Virus record (IMG/VR): IMGVR_UViG_3300022921_000002
Coordinates: 124,001-188,000 of that record
DNA length: 64,000 bases
Source of the DNA: a virus
Direction: 5' to 3' (one strand)
Shown here piece after piece: positions 8,181 through 17,147 of this stretch. The notes beneath the pieces were generated by a model. The model saw only the letters and a list, made by a program, of their open reading frames with translations, had not been told where the DNA came from and ran no database searches. Position 1 is the stretch's first letter. Each line of letters starts with the position of its first letter. The position numbers and the translations under genes are program-made.

Positions 8181-9889
8181 AGATTGTATTTAAAGAAGTT
8201 CGTTATAAAAACTTGTTATCTTCGGGTAATTCATGGACGGTTATTCCATTAAATCTCAGCAGAACCACACTTATTAGTGGTACAAACGGTAGCGGTAAAT
8301 CAACATTACTTGATGCTATCGTATTTGGTTTGTATGGCAAAGCATTCCGTAAAGTTAATAAAGCACAATTGATTAATAGTATTAACGGCCGTGAAACTGT
8401 TGTTGAGATAGCATTTCAGATCGGTCAGAATAACTTTATGATCCGTCGTGGTATTAAGCCAAATATCTTTGAGATATGGAAAAACGGTGAAATGATTAAT
8501 CAGGATGCTGCCTCACGTGACTATCAGGCATATCTTGAACAAAACATTTTAAACTTAAATTATAAATCGTTTAATCAAATTGTTGTATTGGGTTCAGCAA
8601 CATATGTTCCTTTTATGGAATTACCTGCTCATACACGCCGTGATATTATTGAAGACCTATTAGACATTCAGGTATTCAGTACAATGAATTTATTACTTAA
8701 AGATAAAGTTAATTCAAACAAAGAACAGATCACTGAAAACAGTTATCAAATGGATTTAACCGAATCAAAATTGAGCCAAGCAAAGGAACACAATGCATCA
8801 ATTCGTAAAATTCGAGAAGCTGAAGTGGACAAAGTTCGGCTTAAAATGTCCGAGCACATTGCAAAAATTGAAGGAGAAACAGAAAGCATTGGAATTCTCC
8901 AGGATAATATTACAACCCTCACATCCACAATATCCGATAAAGCTTCCCAAAAGTCTAAATTGGAAAAAGCAAAAAGCATTAGGCGAGATCTCGAATCATC
9001 ACTACGTGGACATGCAAAAGAATTAGCATTTTACCATGACCATGATAATTGCCCAACCTGTAAGCAAGGTATTGAGCATACGTTTAAAGAAAACATTATC
9101 ACTGAAAAAAGTAAAAAGCAAACTGAAATTGAAACAGCGTTGGTGCAACTTGCAGAAAAGGCAAAAGAATATACTGATAGGATTGAAGAGATCTCTAAGG
9201 TTGAGGATGTAATAACCGACCTAAACTTGACTATTGGTGAACACCGTGCTACTATTAAAATGTCAAAATCTGCATTGGTATCATATAAAAATGAATTGAC
9301 ACAAGCAGAGGCTGAACTCGAAGAAGTTGATACTTCAAAGCTGCAGCAATATGCCGACGCACTTACCAATTATGAGGTTGAGCAAACCGATCTGTTTAAC
9401 CATAAAGAAGTACTCAATATTGTTCAAACAATGCTACGTGATGGCGGTATTAAAACGCGGATCATCCGTCAATATATTCCAGTAATGAATAAACTGATTA
9501 ATAAGTACCTTGGTGCCTTTGACTTGTTTGTTGACTTTCAACTTGATGAAAATTTTAATGAGGTTATCAAATCAAGGTTCCGTGACCAATTCTCGTATGC
9601 TTCGTTTTCTGAAGGAGAAAAGCTACGTATTACCTTATCAATTATGTTAGCATGGCGTTCAGTTGCCAAACTACGCAATTCAGTTTCAACCAATCTATTG
9701 TTACTTGATGAAACACTTGACGGTGCACTCGACTCGGTAGGTATTGAAAATCTGATTGATACATTACACAATCTTAATTCAGATGATAATATTTTTGTTA
9801 TTAGTCATCGGGGTCATCAGTTTGGAGACAAGTTTGATTCCCATATCCGTTTTCAGAAAATAAAGAATTTTAGTGAGATCACAGCATGA
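8177..9889 (+). CDS. 46: recombination endonuclease subunit gp46 (Rad50/SbcC-like)
   Basis: ATPase partner of gp47, 570 residues. Walker A GTNGSGKSTLLDAI (about 36-49) at the N-terminus, long coiled-coil arms, a zinc-hook CPTC motif in the middle (about residue 293), then the ABC signature SFSEGEKLRITLS and Walker B LLLLDETLDG followed by ISHRGHQ. The order is typical of Rad50/SbcC proteins. It overlaps gp47 by ATGA. Confidence 0.95.
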   Translation: MKIVFKEVRYKNLLSSGNSWTVIPLNLSRTTLISGTNGSGKSTLLDAIVFGLYGKAFRKVNKAQLINSINGRETVVEIAFQIGQNNFMIRRGIKPNIFEIWKNGEMINQDAASRDYQAYLEQNILNLNYKSFNQIVVLGSATYVPFMELPAHTRRDIIEDLLDIQVFSTMNLLLKDKVNSNKEQITENSYQMDLTESKLSQAKEHNASIRKIREAEVDKVRLKMSEHIAKIEGETESIGILQDNITTLTSTISDKASQKSKLEKAKSIRRDLESSLRGHAKELAFYHDHDNCPTCKQGIEHTFKENIITEKSKKQTEIETALVQLAEKAKEYTDRIEEISKVEDVITDLNLTIGEHRATIKMSKSALVSYKNELTQAEAELEEVDTSKLQQYADALTNYEVEQTDLFNHKEVLNIVQTMLRDGGIKTRIIRQYIPVMNKLINKYLGAFDLFVDFQLDENFNEVIKSRFRDQFSYASFSEGEKLRITLSIMLAWRSVAKLRNSVSTNLLLLDETLDGALDSVGIENLIDTLHNLNSDDNIFVISHRGHQFGDKFDSHIRFQKIKNFSEITA

Positions 9890-10599
9890 ATATAAAAACA
9901 CTCCATAACGGCATGTCAGTTAATGGCATTAATGATTTAAAAACATCACTAACCTTATATGATGAATTCTTTGTTAAGAACACATATGACTGGTGGTACA
10001 AGGTACAGCCTGGTGATATTGTTATGGATATCGGTGCTTGTAATGGTATGTTTACCTGCAAAGCACTGGATCAAGGAGCAGCAAAGGTATATGCTGTAGA
10101 GCCAAACCCTATTCTTATTGAAACCATTTTTCATAATGCTATGCCGCATATCGTAAATAAAAAGACAAGCCCTCTGTCTGTTACGAATGCGTTTGTCGGT
10201 GGAAATATTGAAAACGGGTTTGGCGACTTTGATAAAGGTAGTGTTCCTATGTTATCATTTAAAGAATTGATTAAACGCCTTGAAATACAATACCTAGATT
10301 ATCTTAAAGTTGATTGCGAAGGTGGCGAGTTCAATATGTTTAATGAGGAGAATTGGGATTTTCTATCAAATAACGTAAAACACATTGCAATGGAAGTGCA
10401 CCTTGATGCATCACCGTCTGCACCTGATATGTTTATCAAAATGAGAGAAAAGCTACTACCAAAATTACAACAGGCAGGATTTCAATTGAATTTCCTTAAA
10501 CCTGAACATAAAACAAAGATGTGGAATGATTCGTGGATCAAAGGCAAATGGCCAATCGGTTGGGGTTCCTGTTGGATGATATATTTGACAAAAAAGTAG
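9886..10599 (+). CDS. FkbM-family SAM-dependent methyltransferase (paralogue)
   Basis: A 237-residue class I methyltransferase paralogous to the minus-strand gene at 2849-3547. The SAM motif is DIGACNGMFTCKALDQGA, followed by VYAVEPNP and DYLKVDCEGGEFNMF. The ATG overlaps the gp46 stop codon, so it is co-transcribed with the recombination genes, which is odd for a surface-sugar enzyme. The substrate is unknown. The two copies differ mainly in the middle loop and just before the C-terminus, where this one has a Trp/Gly-rich insertion. Confidence 0.85.
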   Translation: MNIKTLHNGMSVNGINDLKTSLTLYDEFFVKNTYDWWYKVQPGDIVMDIGACNGMFTCKALDQGAAKVYAVEPNPILIETIFHNAMPHIVNKKTSPLSVTNAFVGGNIENGFGDFDKGSVPMLSFKELIKRLEIQYLDYLKVDCEGGEFNMFNEENWDFLSNNVKHIAMEVHLDASPSAPDMFIKMREKLLPKLQQAGFQLNFLKPEHKTKMWNDSWIKGKWPIGWGSCWMIYLTKK

Positions 10600-10628
10600 T
10601 TGACAGAAACGGAAATCTGTTATAGTAT
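10600..10628 (+). promoter_or_regulatory. sigma70-type promoter for DNA polymerase
   Basis: TTGACA (10600-10605), 17-base spacer ending in AATCTGTTA, TAGTAT (10623-10628), 24 bases before the gp43 ATG. Confidence 0.78.
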
Positions 10629-10652
10629 GGACATAACATTGAAAGGATATCC

Positions 10653-13187
10653 ATGTCTAATTTTTACACCTCAGTTGAGCGTTTCGGTAATACCATCCTA
10701 TGGCGCGGTTATGAAAACGGTAAACGGTTTGAACGCAAAGTAAAGTATCAACCAACTCTGTATATCACCACACAACAAAAAGAATCAGAATACCAGTCAC
10801 TGTTTACAAAGGCACCAATCAAGCCAATGTTGCAAGATAGTATGAAAGATGCCAAGGAGTTCACCGAAAAGTATAAAGGTGTTCACGGACTTGAGATATG
10901 TGGTAATACAAATTATGTTTCACAATTTATTCAAGAAAAGTATCCTAATGAAATTAAATTTGATCCAACGCTCATTAACATTGTCAGTTTTGATATTGAG
11001 GTGGATATTGCTGATGGGTATCCTAACATGGATACTGCGGACAAGGAAATCACTTCCATCGCATATAAATCTTCAAAGTCAAACACATATCACTTGCTCG
11101 GCCGAAAAGAATATGATAAGCACAAGACCTTAACTAATATTGATACTGATGATATTCTGTGGATGCAGTTTGATACCGAAGAAGCATTACTCAAACGGTT
11201 TATTAGTATATGGGTAAATGACTATCCTGATATTGTTACAGGTTGGAATGTTGAATTCTTTGACATTCAATATATTATTACTCGTATGAAAAACCTATTA
11301 GGTGAAGAAAAGGTTAAAGAATTGTCACCATGGCGTTCGGTCCGACCGTATTCCCGCGAGTTCTTTGGTAAAGATCAAGGATCATATCGTATCAGCGGAA
11401 TTACCATTATCGACTATATGGATGCCTTCAAGAAATTTGGTTACAAGTACGGCCCACAAGAATCATGGAAACTTGACCATATTGCATACGTTGTGCTTGG
11501 TGAAAAGAAAATGGATTACTCTGAATACGGTAACCTAACTAATTTGTATGAGCAAAATCCTCAACTATATCTCGACTATAACCTTAAAGATACTTGGCTG
11601 ATCCAACGGTTTGAAGATGAAACATCATTACTTGAATTGGTTATGACCGTTGCATATGGCGGCGGTGTTAACTATGGTGATGCATTTGGTACAGTTGGTA
11701 TTTGGGAAACAACCTTGTATCGTAAACTGATTAAAGAAAAACGTATCCCACCAATCAAAGGTGGTCCAGGTCAACGTGCTGGAGAATTGGTTGGCGGTTA
11801 TGTAAAAGATCCTAGAGTTGGTATGCACCCATGGATTGTATCATTTGATTTGAACTCACTGTATCCGCACTTGATGCTACAATATAATATGTCACCTGAA
11901 ACCTACCTTGAGGATGAGCGTGAAAACGTATCACAGGATATGGTATTGAGTGGTAAATATCAATCAAGCCGTGAGAATATGTCCGTTGCTGCCAATGGTG
12001 CTTGTTTTACTAATGAGCATATCGGCATTATTCCTGAAATCATTAATGAGTATTATGGTAATCGTAAGATCATCAAAAAAGAAATGCTCGGTGTTGAACA
12101 AGAACTCGAGAATGCAACCGATCCTGCTATCAAAGAACAATTGAAACGTAAAGCAAACCAATTACATAACTCACAGATGGCTATCAAAATTAGTATGAAC
12201 TCACTATATGGTGCTATGGCAAATGTTTACTTCCTATATTATATTAACGATATGGCTGAAGCAATTACAACCTCAGGTCAATTGTCTATTCGGTATGCTC
12301 AAAAGTCAGTAAACAATTATCTCAACAAGATCCTTAAAACTGATACTGACTATATCGTATATATTGATACCGACTCAATCTATGTTGATATGGCACCGAT
12401 TGTAGAATCAGCATTTGGTACTGTTGATGTTGACCGCAAGAAAGGTGAGGAGTTCCTCGACAAAGTTTGCCAAATGAAAATTGAACCAGTGATTGATGCT
12501 GGTTATGAAGAACTCGCAAAGAAGATGGGCGCCTATCGCCAAGCAATGGGTATGAAACGAGAAAAGATTACTGATAAGTCGGTGTTTATTGCTAAGAAAC
12601 GGTACATTATGAATACACTGAATTCCGAAGGTGTTCACTATGAAGAGCCAAAGATTTCAGTTACAGGTTTAGAATCAGTACGCTCATCAACACCTGAGGT
12701 ATGCCGTGAGAAACTCAAAAAATCATTCAAAGTTATTATGAATGAAGGTGAAGAAGCAATGCAGCAGTTCATCCAGGATTTCCGTGAAGAATTCCGAACA
12801 CTTAATCCTGAAGACATCGGACGTAACAGCGGTACCGATAACATTGATAAGTACAAAGTAAAAGGTTCTTATAAGAAAGGTTGTCCAATGCACGTTCGTG
12901 GTTGTATTCTATACAACAATCATCTCAAACAGCTAGGACTAAATAAACGGTATGACTCAATTGCTGGTGGTGACAAGATCAAGTTTGTTTACTTGAAAAT
13001 GCCAAATCCTATCCGTGAAAACATTATTTCGTTTCCAGGAGCATTACCTAAAGAATTTGAGTTGACAAACTACATTGACTATGATAAACAATTTGAAAAG
13101 GTGTTCCTCAGTCCGATTGGATCAATCCTTGATGCGATTGGTTGGAATGCTGAAAAAATTAACACACTTGAAGATTTCTTTGGATAA
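10653..13187 (+). CDS. 43: family B DNA polymerase gp43
   Basis: Replicative DNA polymerase with proofreading, 844 residues and uninterrupted. Exonuclease motif I is FDIEVDIADG (about 112), exonuclease motifs II and III follow (GWNVEFFDIQY; YLDYNLKDTWL), motif A is SFDLNSLYPHLM (about 398), motif B includes KISMNSLYGAMAN, and motif C is YIDTDSIYVD (about 570). No intein or split is present, unlike some related phages. Confidence 0.97.
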   Translation: MSNFYTSVERFGNTILWRGYENGKRFERKVKYQPTLYITTQQKESEYQSLFTKAPIKPMLQDSMKDAKEFTEKYKGVHGLEICGNTNYVSQFIQEKYPNEIKFDPTLINIVSFDIEVDIADGYPNMDTADKEITSIAYKSSKSNTYHLLGRKEYDKHKTLTNIDTDDILWMQFDTEEALLKRFISIWVNDYPDIVTGWNVEFFDIQYIITRMKNLLGEEKVKELSPWRSVRPYSREFFGKDQGSYRISGITIIDYMDAFKKFGYKYGPQESWKLDHIAYVVLGEKKMDYSEYGNLTNLYEQNPQLYLDYNLKDTWLIQRFEDETSLLELVMTVAYGGGVNYGDAFGTVGIWETTLYRKLIKEKRIPPIKGGPGQRAGELVGGYVKDPRVGMHPWIVSFDLNSLYPHLMLQYNMSPETYLEDERENVSQDMVLSGKYQSSRENMSVAANGACFTNEHIGIIPEIINEYYGNRKIIKKEMLGVEQELENATDPAIKEQLKRKANQLHNSQMAIKISMNSLYGAMANVYFLYYINDMAEAITTSGQLSIRYAQKSVNNYLNKILKTDTDYIVYIDTDSIYVDMAPIVESAFGTVDVDRKKGEEFLDKVCQMKIEPVIDAGYEELAKKMGAYRQAMGMKREKITDKSVFIAKKRYIMNTLNSEGVHYEEPKISVTGLESVRSSTPEVCREKLKKSFKVIMNEGEEAMQQFIQDFREEFRTLNPEDIGRNSGTDNIDKYKVKGSYKKGCPMHVRGCILYNNHLKQLGLNKRYDSIAGGDKIKFVYLKMPNPIRENIISFPGALPKEFELTNYIDYDKQFEKVFLSPIGSILDAIGWNAEKINTLEDFFG

Positions 13188-13197
13188 AGGTAACACC

Positions 13198-13374
13198 ATG
13201 AACAACACAAAGCTTAATACACTTGAGGCAGCATGGCGGTATCAGAATACTGTTGTGGAAGCACTCGAAGCCGAAAATGCACCAGACAAATATATAACTA
13301 TTGCTAAAAAGAAACGGCTACAAATCAAAGATAAGATTGCAATTTTAAAAAATGAGGTACTAAATAATGACTGA
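13198..13374 (+). CDS. small hypothetical protein downstream of DNA polymerase
   Basis: A 58-residue Lys- and Ala-rich helical protein. ATG 13198 is preceded by AAAGG and lies 11 bases after the gp43 stop. It overlaps the next gene by 8 bases. I do not recognise the family. Confidence 0.65.
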   Translation: MNNTKLNTLEAAWRYQNTVVEALEAENAPDKYITIAKKKRLQIKDKIAILKNEVLNND

Positions 13375-13777
13375 TTGGGTAAACGATATCTATATGATGC
13401 ATAACAAATTTGGTGTGCGTGATTGGTTTGAAGAAAACAAAGATAATAAGGAATTGATGCGTAAGTATCTTATGTTCCGTTTGCTAATGTGTCAGGAGGA
13501 ACTTAGTGAAACACTTACTGCATATAATAATGGAGATTCTGAAGAGATCGTTGATGGTCTCATTGACCTTTGCGTTTTTGCTATTGGCACTCTCGACGTA
13601 TTTGGTGTTGATGCTAATGACGCTTGGGATCGTGTTTATAGTGCTAACATGGCAAAAGAGCCTGGAATTAAGCCGGGGCGTCCTAATCCGTTTGGGCTTC
13701 CAGATCTATTGAAACCTTCTGGATGGACAGCACCTAGCCACGAAGGTAATCATGGTAATTTAGATAAAGCGCTGTAA
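13367..13777 (+). CDS. MazG-like nucleotide pyrophosphohydrolase
   Basis: A 136-residue all-alpha NTP-PPase-type protein. The helix pair CQEELSETL and EEIVDGLIDLCVFAIG gives the EExxE...ExxD metal-binding pattern of MazG/HisE-type enzymes. These hydrolyse (d)NTPs or related alarmones; marine phages often carry one. The C-terminus is rich in Pro and Gly (PGRPNPFGLPDLL). Substrate not deducible. Confidence 0.72.
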   Translation: MTDWVNDIYMMHNKFGVRDWFEENKDNKELMRKYLMFRLLMCQEELSETLTAYNNGDSEEIVDGLIDLCVFAIGTLDVFGVDANDAWDRVYSANMAKEPGIKPGRPNPFGLPDLLKPSGWTAPSHEGNHGNLDKAL

Positions 13778-13788
13778 GTTTTACACTA

Positions 13789-13806
13789 CTGTCACAAAAC
13801 TTTAAA
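13789..13806 (+). promoter_or_regulatory. possible PHO box upstream of pstS
   Basis: CTGTCAC (13789-13795), four-base AAAA spacer, then CTTTAAA (13800-13806). The first half matches the CTGTCAY half-site of PhoB operators; the second is degenerate. It lies about 100 bases upstream of pstS. Host PhoB control of phage pstS is known in other marine phages; here it is inference from one good half-site. Confidence 0.4.
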
Positions 13807-13828
13807 GTTTCTTTAATAAATAATTTAA

Positions 13829-13857
13829 GGCAAAGTGGTAAAGACTTTGTCTTTTTT
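13829..13857 (+). terminator. terminator-like hairpin in the pstS leader
   Basis: GGCAAAG (13829-13835) pairs with CTTTGTC (13845-13851; one G-U pair) and is followed by TTTTTT. A second stem, GACGG/CCGTC, follows at about 13867-13883 before the ribosome-binding site. The first may terminate the polymerase/MazG transcript or attenuate pstS. Confidence 0.6.
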
Positions 13858-13901
13858 AATGCGAGCGACGGGGTAAAGCCGTCAAGCAAAAGGAGAACTA
13901 A

Positions 13902-14885
13902 ATGAAACTATTAAGCTTAATGGTTGCTATAATAGCAACTGCCACTATGGCAACTGCACGTGACCAAGTTCACGTAGCTGGATCTTCAACAGTATTACCC
14001 TATGCAGCAATTGTTGCAGAGGCTTTTGGAGAAAACTTTGACTTTCCAACACCAGTAATCGAATCAGGTGGCTCAGGTGCTGGACGTAAAAGACTATGTG
14101 AGGGTGTTGGCGCAAACACTATTGATATAGCAAACTCATCATCACACATTAAAGATTCAGATATTGCACGGTGTGCTTCAAATGGTGTAAGTGAGCCAGT
14201 TGAAGTTCGTATTGGATATGATGGTATCGTATTTGCAAGCCGCTTAGAAACTAAAGGGTTTGAAAACATTACACCTATGCATATCTATTTGGCAATTTCA
14301 AATAAATCAAATGCAGAAAACTGGAAAGAAGTAGATCCAAACTTTCCGGATCGTCCAATCAAAACATTTATTCCAGGTACCAAGCATGGTACACGTGAAG
14401 TGTTTGATAAGAAGGTTATGGTATCAGGTTGTAAATCAGCCGGTTCATATGACTTGTTCTTTAAACAGAATGGTGGAGATAAAAAGAAAGCCGAAAAAGA
14501 ATGTATGAAAGTTCGTACTGATGGTGTAAGCATTGATATTGATGGTGACTATACTGAAACCTTAAATCGTTTGAAAAATAACCCAGAAGGTATTGGCGTG
14601 TTTGGTCTATCATTCTTGTTGAATAATACAGATTCAATCTATGCTGCAAATGTAAATGGTGTTGCGCCTTCAACTGAAACAATTGCATCTGGTGAGTATC
14701 CAATCTCTCGCCCTTTGCAGTTTTATGTAAAAATGGAGCATATTGATTTTATTCCTGGTCTTAAGGAATATATCCAGTTCTTTGTTTCTGATGATATGGC
14801 TGGTCCCGATAGCCCTCTTGCTGAATATGGACTAGTAAGTGATCCTGAGTTGGCAGCCACCCAAGAAATGGTTGACAATTTTTAA
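13902..14885 (+). CDS. pstS: periplasmic phosphate-binding protein PstS
   Basis: High-affinity phosphate-binding protein, 327 residues, that would dock to the host PstCAB transporter in the periplasm. It has an N-terminal signal peptide (hydrophobic run ending ATMATA) and the family features VAGSSTVLPYA, ESGGSGAGRKRLCEG and GTKHGTREVF, which bind phosphate. ATG has a strong AAAGGAG site. Boosting host phosphate uptake is the usual explanation in phages. Confidence 0.93.
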   Translation: MKLLSLMVAIIATATMATARDQVHVAGSSTVLPYAAIVAEAFGENFDFPTPVIESGGSGAGRKRLCEGVGANTIDIANSSSHIKDSDIARCASNGVSEPVEVRIGYDGIVFASRLETKGFENITPMHIYLAISNKSNAENWKEVDPNFPDRPIKTFIPGTKHGTREVFDKKVMVSGCKSAGSYDLFFKQNGGDKKKAEKECMKVRTDGVSIDIDGDYTETLNRLKNNPEGIGVFGLSFLLNNTDSIYAANVNGVAPSTETIASGEYPISRPLQFYVKMEHIDFIPGLKEYIQFFVSDDMAGPDSPLAEYGLVSDPELAATQEMVDNF

Positions 14886-14900
14886 TTCAAATGATATAAT
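14872..14900 (+). promoter_or_regulatory. consensus sigma70 promoter at the pstS-PiT junction
   Basis: TTGACA (14872-14877), exactly 17 bases, TATAAT (14895-14900): a perfect consensus, starting inside the last codons of pstS. Confidence 0.8.
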
Positions 14901-14906
14901 AATCTG

Positions 14907-14938
14907 ATAGGCGGAATGTAAAGTTTCGCCTATTTTTT
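14907..14938 (+). terminator. terminator or attenuator directly after the pstS-PiT promoter
   Basis: ATAGGCG (14907-14913) pairs perfectly with CGCCTAT (14927-14933), 13-base loop, then a T-run. The predicted transcription start of the consensus promoter lies at the base of this stem, so it could attenuate that promoter as well as end the pstS message. Confidence 0.7.
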
Positions 14939-14953
14939 AACGGAGGAAAATAA

Positions 14954-15919
14954 ATGGAACTACTTACAATGTGGAGTCTTATTGGATTCCTGCTTGCTGC
15001 ATATGCAGTTATTGCCAACGATTCAGTACAAACGCTCGGTACTTGGATGGCATCAAACAATGAAAGATTTAATTATAAGGTATTATGGGCCGCGGCATCC
15101 GCTGTTTTGTTATATACACTCTGGTATGGGTGGTATATGAATGGTGGCGATATATCTTACGGCCGTTTGAATAAGATCCCATTCCAAGAAGTACAATGGT
15201 ATCACGCCGCGGCACCTGCTATTCTTGTTTTATTAACACGAATGGGTGTTCCGGTTTCAACATCGTTTTTGGTCTTATCAGTATTTGCTTCAACCTTTGT
15301 GTTGGAAAAAATGCTTATGAAATCAATTATGGGTTATGGTGTAGCCGCGGCATTTGCTTATGCTGTGTGGTTTGCTATCCATAAGTATTTTGGTAAATGG
15401 TACGACGAAACTCAACCAGTATCTGAAGGTAATAAAAAGTTTTGGCGTATTGCCCAATGGGTAGCAACAGGTGGATTATGGTTTACTTGGTTATCTCACG
15501 ATATTGCTAACATTGCGGTATTCCTACCACGTGCCATTCCAGTAGATCTAATGGTGTTTATCAGTATTGTGTTTATTGGCGGCTTGTTCTTTATGTTTAG
15601 AGAAAAAGGTGGTAAGATCCAAAAGATTGTTTTGGAAAAGCATAACACTCGATACGTACGATCGGCGACATTGATTGACTTATTCTATTGGCTATGCCTG
15701 TATTTCTTTAAAGAACTAAATGATATTCCTATGAGTACAACATGGGTATTCGTTGGTTTGCTCGCAGGCCGTGAACTTGCAATGGCAACGTACTTTGGTA
15801 AAAAGAAAACAAAATCTGTATTCCCATTAGTTGCTAAAGACTTTGGTAAGATGATGGTAGGACTTGGAGCTTCAGTTGCTCTTGTATTATTGGTCCATTA
15901 TGTTATTAATCCTACATAA
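14954..15919 (+). CDS. PiT-family inorganic phosphate transporter
   Basis: A 321-residue integral membrane protein with about nine hydrophobic segments. The PiT/SLC20 repeats are visible: an AVIANDSVQTLGTW stretch at the N-terminus (the family's ANDxxNxxG region) with GVPVSTSF, and SHDIANIAVFLPR with DIPMSTTWVFVGLLAGRE in the second half. It would import phosphate using the ion gradient. It sits directly after pstS, forming a phosphate-uptake module, with GGAGG upstream of the ATG. Confidence 0.88.
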   Translation: MELLTMWSLIGFLLAAYAVIANDSVQTLGTWMASNNERFNYKVLWAAASAVLLYTLWYGWYMNGGDISYGRLNKIPFQEVQWYHAAAPAILVLLTRMGVPVSTSFLVLSVFASTFVLEKMLMKSIMGYGVAAAFAYAVWFAIHKYFGKWYDETQPVSEGNKKFWRIAQWVATGGLWFTWLSHDIANIAVFLPRAIPVDLMVFISIVFIGGLFFMFREKGGKIQKIVLEKHNTRYVRSATLIDLFYWLCLYFFKELNDIPMSTTWVFVGLLAGRELAMATYFGKKKTKSVFPLVAKDFGKMMVGLGASVALVLLVHYVINPT

Positions 15920-15955
15920 CATTATGTTTCATTAATGCGATGTTAACGGTAACAT

Positions 15956-15963
15956 TATAAATA
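15956..15963 (+). promoter_or_regulatory. T4-type late promoter box TATAAATA
   Basis: Exact TATAAATA 47 bases before the gene at 16010, in the gap after the PiT gene. Confidence 0.7.
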
Positions 15964-16009
15964 GTGGGATCTTCAGACATAAATATTATTTTATAGAGGA
16001 GGTCCCACA

Positions 16010-16258
16010 ATGTGCAGTCCATTTGTACGTAAAGAAGCCAACCGAATGAATTGGATGATAAAGGGTCAGTTGATTGACCGAGCCGAAAGTGATAAAACAG
16101 TCGAGTATATCTATGACTCATATTTCAAAAGGTTGTGGAATAACAATGAAAACTATATCCACGAAACCGGTTTTGAACAAGCCTGGAAAATCCGTGAAGC
16201 AGAAATGATAAATGAAGATGTTAAAAGAGTTGCAGTCCTTGGAGGACACTTCGATTAA
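16010..16258 (+). CDS. hypothetical protein (82 aa)
   Basis: ATG 16010 follows a strong GAGGAGG site and a late promoter box. The protein is charged and probably helical (MCSPFVRKEANRMNWM... at the start). I do not recognise it. It is followed after 14 bases by the APH-like kinase gene. Confidence 0.7.
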   Translation: MCSPFVRKEANRMNWMIKGQLIDRAESDKTVEYIYDSYFKRLWNNNENYIHETGFEQAWKIREAEMINEDVKRVAVLGGHFD

Positions 16259-16272
16259 CAAGAAAGTATATT

Positions 16273-16830
16273 ATGGAAATAATGAGATCCCACCCTCATA
16301 ATACAGTATCATTTGATGGGACATATTATATAAAAGAATTTAAACACCATCGGCACCATTTAAATGAAGAATGGGCAATGCTATATGATGGCTTATATAA
16401 TAAATTTCCCGACATAACACCAGAACTTATAGACTTTGTACCAGGCAAGAAAATTGTTATGGAAGCGGTTGAAGGTTTGACTCCACAGCAAATTAAATAT
16501 GAGCGGTCGAGTGAAACTATACTTAACGATTTAAAAAAGTTACTTAGCATATCACAAAAAATCACCTCAGCATTTGCCGAATATTCTTTGGATCTTAAGG
16601 ATACATATTACTGCTATCACTATGACTTAAACCCTGGGAACCTTATCATACAAGATTTGGATAAACTTAAGTTCAAATTTATTGATATTGATTCTATCAG
16701 GTTTGACTATGCCTTTATGCGTCAAAGTTTATTTGATACATGGATTGCTGATATGTATTCCGAGTATAGATGTATGAAACTTGCGGAAGGACAAGCATGG
16801 GATACTTTTTTTACCGCGGTGAGGAATTAA
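16273..16830 (+). CDS. APH/choline-kinase-like phosphotransferase
   Basis: A 185-residue protein with the catalytic loop CYHYDLNPGNLIIQD (about 115-129), i.e. HxDxxxxN, followed by FKFIDIDSI as metal-binding segment. This is the signature of the aminoglycoside phosphotransferase/choline kinase branch of the protein-kinase fold. An upstream IKEF may supply the ATP-binding lysine. The length is well below a typical APH (about 250-300), so the N-lobe is reduced. The substrate cannot be read from sequence; sugars, choline or a small molecule are possible. Confidence 0.68.
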   Translation: MEIMRSHPHNTVSFDGTYYIKEFKHHRHHLNEEWAMLYDGLYNKFPDITPELIDFVPGKKIVMEAVEGLTPQQIKYERSSETILNDLKKLLSISQKITSAFAEYSLDLKDTYYCYHYDLNPGNLIIQDLDKLKFKFIDIDSIRFDYAFMRQSLFDTWIADMYSEYRCMKLAEGQAWDTFFTAVRN

Positions 16831-16854
16831 TTTGGTTTAAAAAGAAATTAACTA

Positions 16855-16883
16855 TTGACATTTAGTATAGAATCAGTTATATT
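16855..16883 (+). promoter_or_regulatory. sigma70-type promoter
   Basis: TTGACA (16855-16860), 17-base spacer ending AGAATCAGT, TATATT (16878-16883), 32 bases before the ATG at 16915. Confidence 0.78.
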
Positions 16884-16914
16884 GTTTATATAAGGTAAAC
16901 AAAGGAAAAACCAA

Positions 16915-17145
16915 ATGTCAAGAATTACACATCTTCATAACGGCGCAATGATTAAAGCCGACGTAATTGAAAGCTTTGACAAAGCAATCCGTGACGACTT
17001 TAATCTTCGTCCTGGTTTTGGCTCAACTGATTTTTGGAATTTTGTTGAGTCTGATATGTATATGGACTTATCTGGTGTGTATGCTTCATCTTATATTGAT
17101 GAATGCTTTGCCACCTTGGCAGAAATTGAAGTTTTAGGAGTATAA
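16915..17145 (+). CDS. hypothetical protein (76 aa)
   Basis: First gene of a small early operon of three. Acidic protein with an AAAGG site before the ATG. Aromatic-rich middle (DFWNFVESDMYMDL). No family recognised. Confidence 0.7.
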   Translation: MSRITHLHNGAMIKADVIESFDKAIRDDFNLRPGFGSTDFWNFVESDMYMDLSGVYASSYIDECFATLAEIEVLGV

Positions 17146-17147
17146 TA

